Origin: Proteobacteria bacterium UBA664
Lineage (GTDB): Bacteria; Pseudomonadota; Gammaproteobacteria; UBA7966
Direction: 5' to 3'
Length of the DNA stretch: 7,995 nucleotides
Assembly: GCA_002299125.1 (NCBI GenBank)
Contig: DBNU01000099.1
Coordinates: 1 to 7,995 of the forward strand
Shown: piece after piece, positions 5,475 to 7,995 of the stretch
How the letters are laid out: every line of letters begins with the position of its first letter
How positions within the stretch are numbered: position 1 is the stretch's first letter
Made by a program: the position numbers and the translations under genes
The notes under the pieces: model-generated
Databases searched by the model: none
Seen by the model: the letters and a program-made list of their open reading frames with translations, nothing else
What the model was told of the DNA's origin: nothing

Positions 5475-6802
5475 GTGGCAGTCAGCGTCGGTTTTTCGTC
5501 GAGCCGGGTGGCCGGCTCAGCGGTCGGCTCAAAGTCCCGGGCGACAAGTCCATCTCGCATCGCGCCATCATGCTCGGTGCCCTCGCCGAGGGCGTCACGC
5601 GCGTCACGGGCTTCCTCGAGGGCGCGGATACCCTGGCGACGCTGGCCGCCTTCCAGGCACTCGGGGTGCCGGTCGTCCACCACGGTGCCGGTGCCGTGAC
5701 CCTGCATGGCGTCGGGCTCGATGGTCTGCGTGCACCATCAGCACCCTTGGATCTGGGCAACTCCGGCACCTCGATGCGGCTGCTCTGTGGCCTGCTTGCT
5801 GGTCAGCCCTTCGCCAGTGTGCTCACAGGGGACGCCTCGCTCACGCGGCGCCCGATGCGCCGGGTGACCGAGCCGCTCGCCCGCATGGGTGCGCGGATCG
5901 ACACCACGCCTGCCGGCACGGCACCGCTCTTGATCCACGCCGCGACCAGGCCACTCACCGCCATCCACTACGCCATGCCGGTGGCCAGTGCTCAGGTGAA
6001 ATCCTGTCTGCTGCTCGCCGGCCTCGCTGCCGACGGCACGACCCGCATCGAGGAGCCGGGACCATCGCGCGATCACACCGAGGTGATGCTGGCCGGCTGC
6101 GGGTGGCCGCTTCGCCGTGGCCCGGGCTGGGTGGAACTGGACGGCCGCTCGGGGACCCTCCTGGCCCGCGACATCGAGGTGCCGGCCGACATCTCCTCGG
6201 CGGCCTTTTTCCTGGTCGGGGCGGCCATCAGCGCGGGCTCGGATCTGCTGCTGTGCGATGTGGGGATCAACCCCACCCGCACGGGTGTGATCGACATCCT
6301 GCGTGCCATGGGGGCCGACATCACCGTGCGCGATCCGCGCACGGTGGGTGGCGAGCCAGTGGCCGATCTGCACGTACGCCATGCCGGTCGCCTGCGCGGC
6401 ATCACCATCGATCCGGCCCTGGTGCCGCTCGCCATCGACGAATTCCCGGCGATCTTCATCGCTGCCGCCTGCGCCGAGGGCAGTACGCTCCTGCGTGGCG
6501 CGGAGGAACTGCGGGTGAAGGAATCGGACCGCATCCAGTCCATGGCGGATGGGCTCACGGCCTGTGGTGTGCGCGTCGAGACGCTGCCGGACGGGATCCG
6601 CATCGAGGGCGGGACGCTCACCGGTGGGCGGGTCGACTCCCGCGGTGATCATCGCATCGCCATGAGCTTCGCGCTGGCGGCGCTGGCGGCTGCGGGGCCG
6701 ATCACCATCGAGGACTGCGCCAACGTCGATACCTCGTTCCCCGGCTTCGCCGCCCTGGCCAGCACTGCCGGGCTCGGGCTCAGGGTGGTGGAGGGGGCAT
6801 GA
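5471..6802 (+). CDS. aroA: 3-phosphoshikimate 1-carboxyvinyltransferase (EPSP synthase)
   Basis: Transfers enolpyruvyl from PEP to shikimate-3-phosphate, step six of the shikimate pathway, in the cytosol. GTG 5471 overlaps the tyrA stop (GTGA) and has GGAGGGT at 5459-5465; it gives 443 residues, the usual length. Motifs in order: KVPGDKSISHR (21-31, Lys26), LGNSGTSMRLL (95-105), GDASLTRRPM (120-129), SAQVKS (173-178), RDHTE (200-204), NPTRTG (267-272), IDEFP with catalytic-type Asp323 (322-326), ELRVKESDR with Glu351 (346-354), GDHRIAM (392-398) and SFPGF (422-426). GDKS, SAQxK, NxTR and RxHxE together are the signature listed for class II (glyphosate-tolerant-type) enzymes. However, the glycine equivalent to E. 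coli Gly96 is retained (Gly99), while the Pro101 position is leucine (Leu104). The stop overlaps a mini-ORF leading to cmk. Confidence 0.96.
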   Translation: MSGSQRRFFVEPGGRLSGRLKVPGDKSISHRAIMLGALAEGVTRVTGFLEGADTLATLAAFQALGVPVVHHGAGAVTLHGVGLDGLRAPSAPLDLGNSGTSMRLLCGLLAGQPFASVLTGDASLTRRPMRRVTEPLARMGARIDTTPAGTAPLLIHAATRPLTAIHYAMPVASAQVKSCLLLAGLAADGTTRIEEPGPSRDHTEVMLAGCGWPLRRGPGWVELDGRSGTLLARDIEVPADISSAAFFLVGAAISAGSDLLLCDVGINPTRTGVIDILRAMGADITVRDPRTVGGEPVADLHVRHAGRLRGITIDPALVPLAIDEFPAIFIAAACAEGSTLLRGAEELRVKESDRIQSMADGLTACGVRVETLPDGIRIEGGTLTGGRVDSRGDHRIAMSFALAALAAAGPITIEDCANVDTSFPGFAALASTAGLGLRVVEGA

Positions 6803-6870
6803 AGATCCCGGTCTGCAGCCGAAGCTGCCGAGTCGCCATTCAGGGCACGGGCATCCCGGCTTGCCGATGA
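6799..6870 (+). CDS. 23-residue mini-ORF bridging aroA and cmk
   Basis: ATG 6799 overlaps the aroA stop as ATGA (6799-6802) and has a strong ribosome site, GGAGGGGG (6790-6797). Its TGA (6868-6870) overlaps the cmk start as ATGA (6867-6870). So the gap between aroA and cmk is exactly filled by a coupled short frame. The peptide starts MKIPVCSRSC and ends GIPACR; it has three cysteines and a net positive charge and matches no family I know. The cmk start lacks its own ribosome site, so the likely role is to deliver ribosomes to cmk by termination-reinitiation rather than to make a functional peptide. Chance cannot be excluded from one genome. Confidence 0.5.
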   Translation: MKIPVCSRSCRVAIQGTGIPACR

Positions 6871-7565
6871 CATCCGCGATCCCGGTCATCACCATCGACG
6901 GCCCGAGCGGTACCGGCAAGGGCACGCTGGCGGCGGCGGTCGCCGAGCGCCTTGGCTACCAGCTCCTTGATTCCGGTGCCCTGTACCGGGCCGTCGCCCT
7001 GGCAGCCCTGGATACCGGCGTCGCGCTCGAAGACGCGCCCGCGCTGGCGCGTCTGGCGACCGGCCTCGATATCCGCTTCGCTCGCGCCCCCGGCCCGCCG
7101 GGGCCGCCCCTCACCCTGCTCGACGGCGCGGACGTCACCACCCGTCTGCGCGGCGAGGCCTGTGGCGAGGCGGCCTCGCGGGTGGCGGCGGTGCCGGAGG
7201 TGCGTGCGGCGCTCTTGGCACGCCAGCATGCCTTTTGCCTCCCACCCGGCCTGGTGGCCGATGGGCGCGACATGGGGACGGTCGTTTTCCCGCAGGCGGG
7301 CCTGAAGGTCTACCTCACCGCGAGCGTCGATGCGCGCGCCCTCAGGCGACATAAGCAGTTGAGGGAACAAGGGTCTGATGTTACCCTCGCCGACCTCGTC
7401 GCGACCATCGCCGAACGGGACCGGCGTGACAGCACCCGCAAGGTGGCACCACTCCGTCCCGCAGCGGATGCCGTCACGATCGACTCCACCGGGCTCGATG
7501 CCCGCGGGGTCCTCGAACGGACGATGCAACTCGTCGAGGCACACCGGGACCAGGCCCCGTCCTGA
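6867..7565 (+). CDS. cmk: Cytidylate kinase
   Basis: Phosphorylates CMP and dCMP with ATP, for nucleotide recycling and dCTP supply. The 232-residue product has the P-loop GPSGTGKGT (12-20), DSGALYR (35-41) for CMP contact, the VADGRDMGTVVFP block (130-142) with the base-recognising Arg/Asp, a long insert domain typical of bacterial CMP kinases, and the RDRRDSTRKVAPLRPA lid region (184-199) with DS-R residues. ATG 6867 gives the usual N-terminus; a TTG at 6861 adds two residues. There is no purine-rich ribosome site upstream, and the start overlaps the stop of the mini-ORF at 6799-6870, so translation is probably coupled. rpsA follows after 155 bp, as in most gammaproteobacteria. Confidence 0.95.
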   Translation: MTSAIPVITIDGPSGTGKGTLAAAVAERLGYQLLDSGALYRAVALAALDTGVALEDAPALARLATGLDIRFARAPGPPGPPLTLLDGADVTTRLRGEACGEAASRVAAVPEVRAALLARQHAFCLPPGLVADGRDMGTVVFPQAGLKVYLTASVDARALRRHKQLREQGSDVTLADLVATIAERDRRDSTRKVAPLRPAADAVTIDSTGLDARGVLERTMQLVEAHRDQAPS

Positions 7566-7720
7566 TCGGTGTGCCGGCGCGGAGCGCGTGCCCCTCCCGG
7601 GGCCCTCTCCGCTTTCATTCCACCCCTGCGCCACTCGTTGGGCGAAAGCCCGTCCGCGTGGTCGACACGACAACCCAGGAGCCCCGGTGACCTGTCCGCC
7701 GGCGGCATGGCAAACCAAAG
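7566..7720 (+). promoter_or_regulatory. cmk-rpsA intergenic region with rpsA leader hairpins
   Basis: Holds several short hairpins: GCGC-GGA-GCGC (7577-7587), or alternatively GCGGAG (7579-7584) with CTCCGC (7607-7612) enclosing GCCCC-TCCC-GGGGC and followed by TTTCATT, a terminator-like form; GGGC-GAAA-GCCC (7640-7651), a GNRA tetraloop; and GTCG-ACA-CGAC (7661-7671). No good Shine-Dalgarno precedes rpsA. Gammaproteobacterial rpsA leaders are known to form serial hairpins that replace the ribosome site and mediate S1 autoregulation, and this region is compatible with that. I see no convincing promoter. Confidence 0.4.
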
Positions 7721-7995
7721 ATGTCTGAAAGCTTCGCGCAACTGTTCGAACAGAGTCAGGTCGAGGCCCGCATGCGGCCCGGCACCATCGTCACCGGCGT
7801 CATCGTCGAGATCGGCCCGGAAATGGTGGTCGTCAACTGCGGCCTCAAGTCCGAGGGCATGATCCCGCTCGAGCAGTTCTACGACGAGAACCGCGAGATC
7901 CATCTGCAGATCGGCGATACCGTCGATGTCGCGCTCGATGCCGTCGAGGACGGTTACGGCTTCACCCGCCTGTCCCGCGACAAGGCCAAGCGCGC
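7721..7995 (+). CDS. rpsA: 30S ribosomal protein S1 (5' end only)
   Basis: The visible 91 codons give MSESFAQLFEQSQVEARMRP, then RPGTIVTGVIVEIG, NCGLKSEGMIPLEQF, VDVALDAVEDGYG and LSRDKAKR. This is nearly collinear with the E. coli S1 N-terminus, including the first OB-fold S1 domain, which anchors S1 to the 30S subunit through S2. S1 unwinds and docks mRNAs, notably those with weak ribosome sites. The remaining S1 repeats lie past the window end. The start has no strong Shine-Dalgarno, as in E. coli. An ATG at 7707 is in another frame. Confidence 0.97.
   Translation, partial: MSESFAQLFEQSQVEARMRPGTIVTGVIVEIGPEMVVVNCGLKSEGMIPLEQFYDENREIHLQIGDTVDVALDAVEDGYGFTRLSRDKAKR

Noticed and set aside
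5170..6648. 492-codon plus-strand open frame
   Set aside because: Runs out of frame across tyrA and aroA. Its translation is rich in Arg, Pro and His as expected from a shadow frame and matches no family I know.
5738..6925. 395-codon minus-strand open frame
   Set aside because: Antisense to aroA, crossing into cmk. aroA has complete family motifs, so this is a composition artefact.
6840..7718. 292-codon minus-strand open frame
   Set aside because: Antisense to cmk and the intergenic region; no ribosome site or domain seen.

Overview
This is a GC-rich chromosomal stretch, most likely from a gammaproteobacterium. The evidence is the gene order hisC-tyrA-aroA-cmk-rpsA, the tRNA set Gly(GCC)-Cys(GCA)-Leu(UAA) (the glyW-cysT-leuZ set of Escherichia coli), and an S1 protein start very close to the enterobacterial one. 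I cannot name genus or species from sequence alone.

Layout. (1) Positions 1-255: a good sigma70-type promoter, tRNA-Gly, an intrinsic terminator, then tRNA-Cys. (2) 256-1588: a periplasmic di-heme cytochrome c peroxidase gene with its own dyad-rich flanks; it sits between tRNA-Cys and tRNA-Leu, which are neighbours in E. coli. (3) 1589-3444: a rearranged accessory segment. It starts with tRNA-Leu(UAA) and an exported thermonuclease (SNase) gene. A BrnT/BrnA toxin-antitoxin pair follows. Then come a second copy of the tRNA-Leu 3' end (58 bp, identical) and a second, nearly identical copy of the 3' part of the nuclease gene. The toxin-antitoxin pair is thus bracketed by two direct repeats in the same order, with 343 bp missing between them in the right-hand copy. 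(4) 3445-7995: a co-directional operon, hisC-tyrA-aroA-cmk-rpsA (rpsA runs off the window).

The operon is the downstream part of the 'mixed-function supraoperon' known from pseudomonads (gyrA-serC-pheA-hisC-tyrA/aroA-cmk-rpsA). Its genes cover aromatic transamination, prephenate dehydrogenation, EPSP synthesis, CMP phosphorylation and ribosomal protein S1. They are tightly coupled: hisC/tyrA overlap as TGATG, tyrA/aroA as GTGA, and aroA and cmk are bridged by a 23-codon open frame that overlaps both neighbours by ATGA. serC and pheA are not upstream of hisC here; the rearranged tRNA-Leu/nuclease/BrnTA segment is there instead.

The points most worth a second look are the brnTA block bracketed by tRNA-Leu/nuclease repeats, the frame-shifted nuclease remnant that is open in frame into hisC, the aroA-cmk bridging mini-ORF, the terminator between tRNA-Gly and tRNA-Cys, and the palindrome over the brnT -10 box with an apparently leaderless GTG start. 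I did not find a clearly unprecedented multi-gene system; the novelty is mainly in arrangement.
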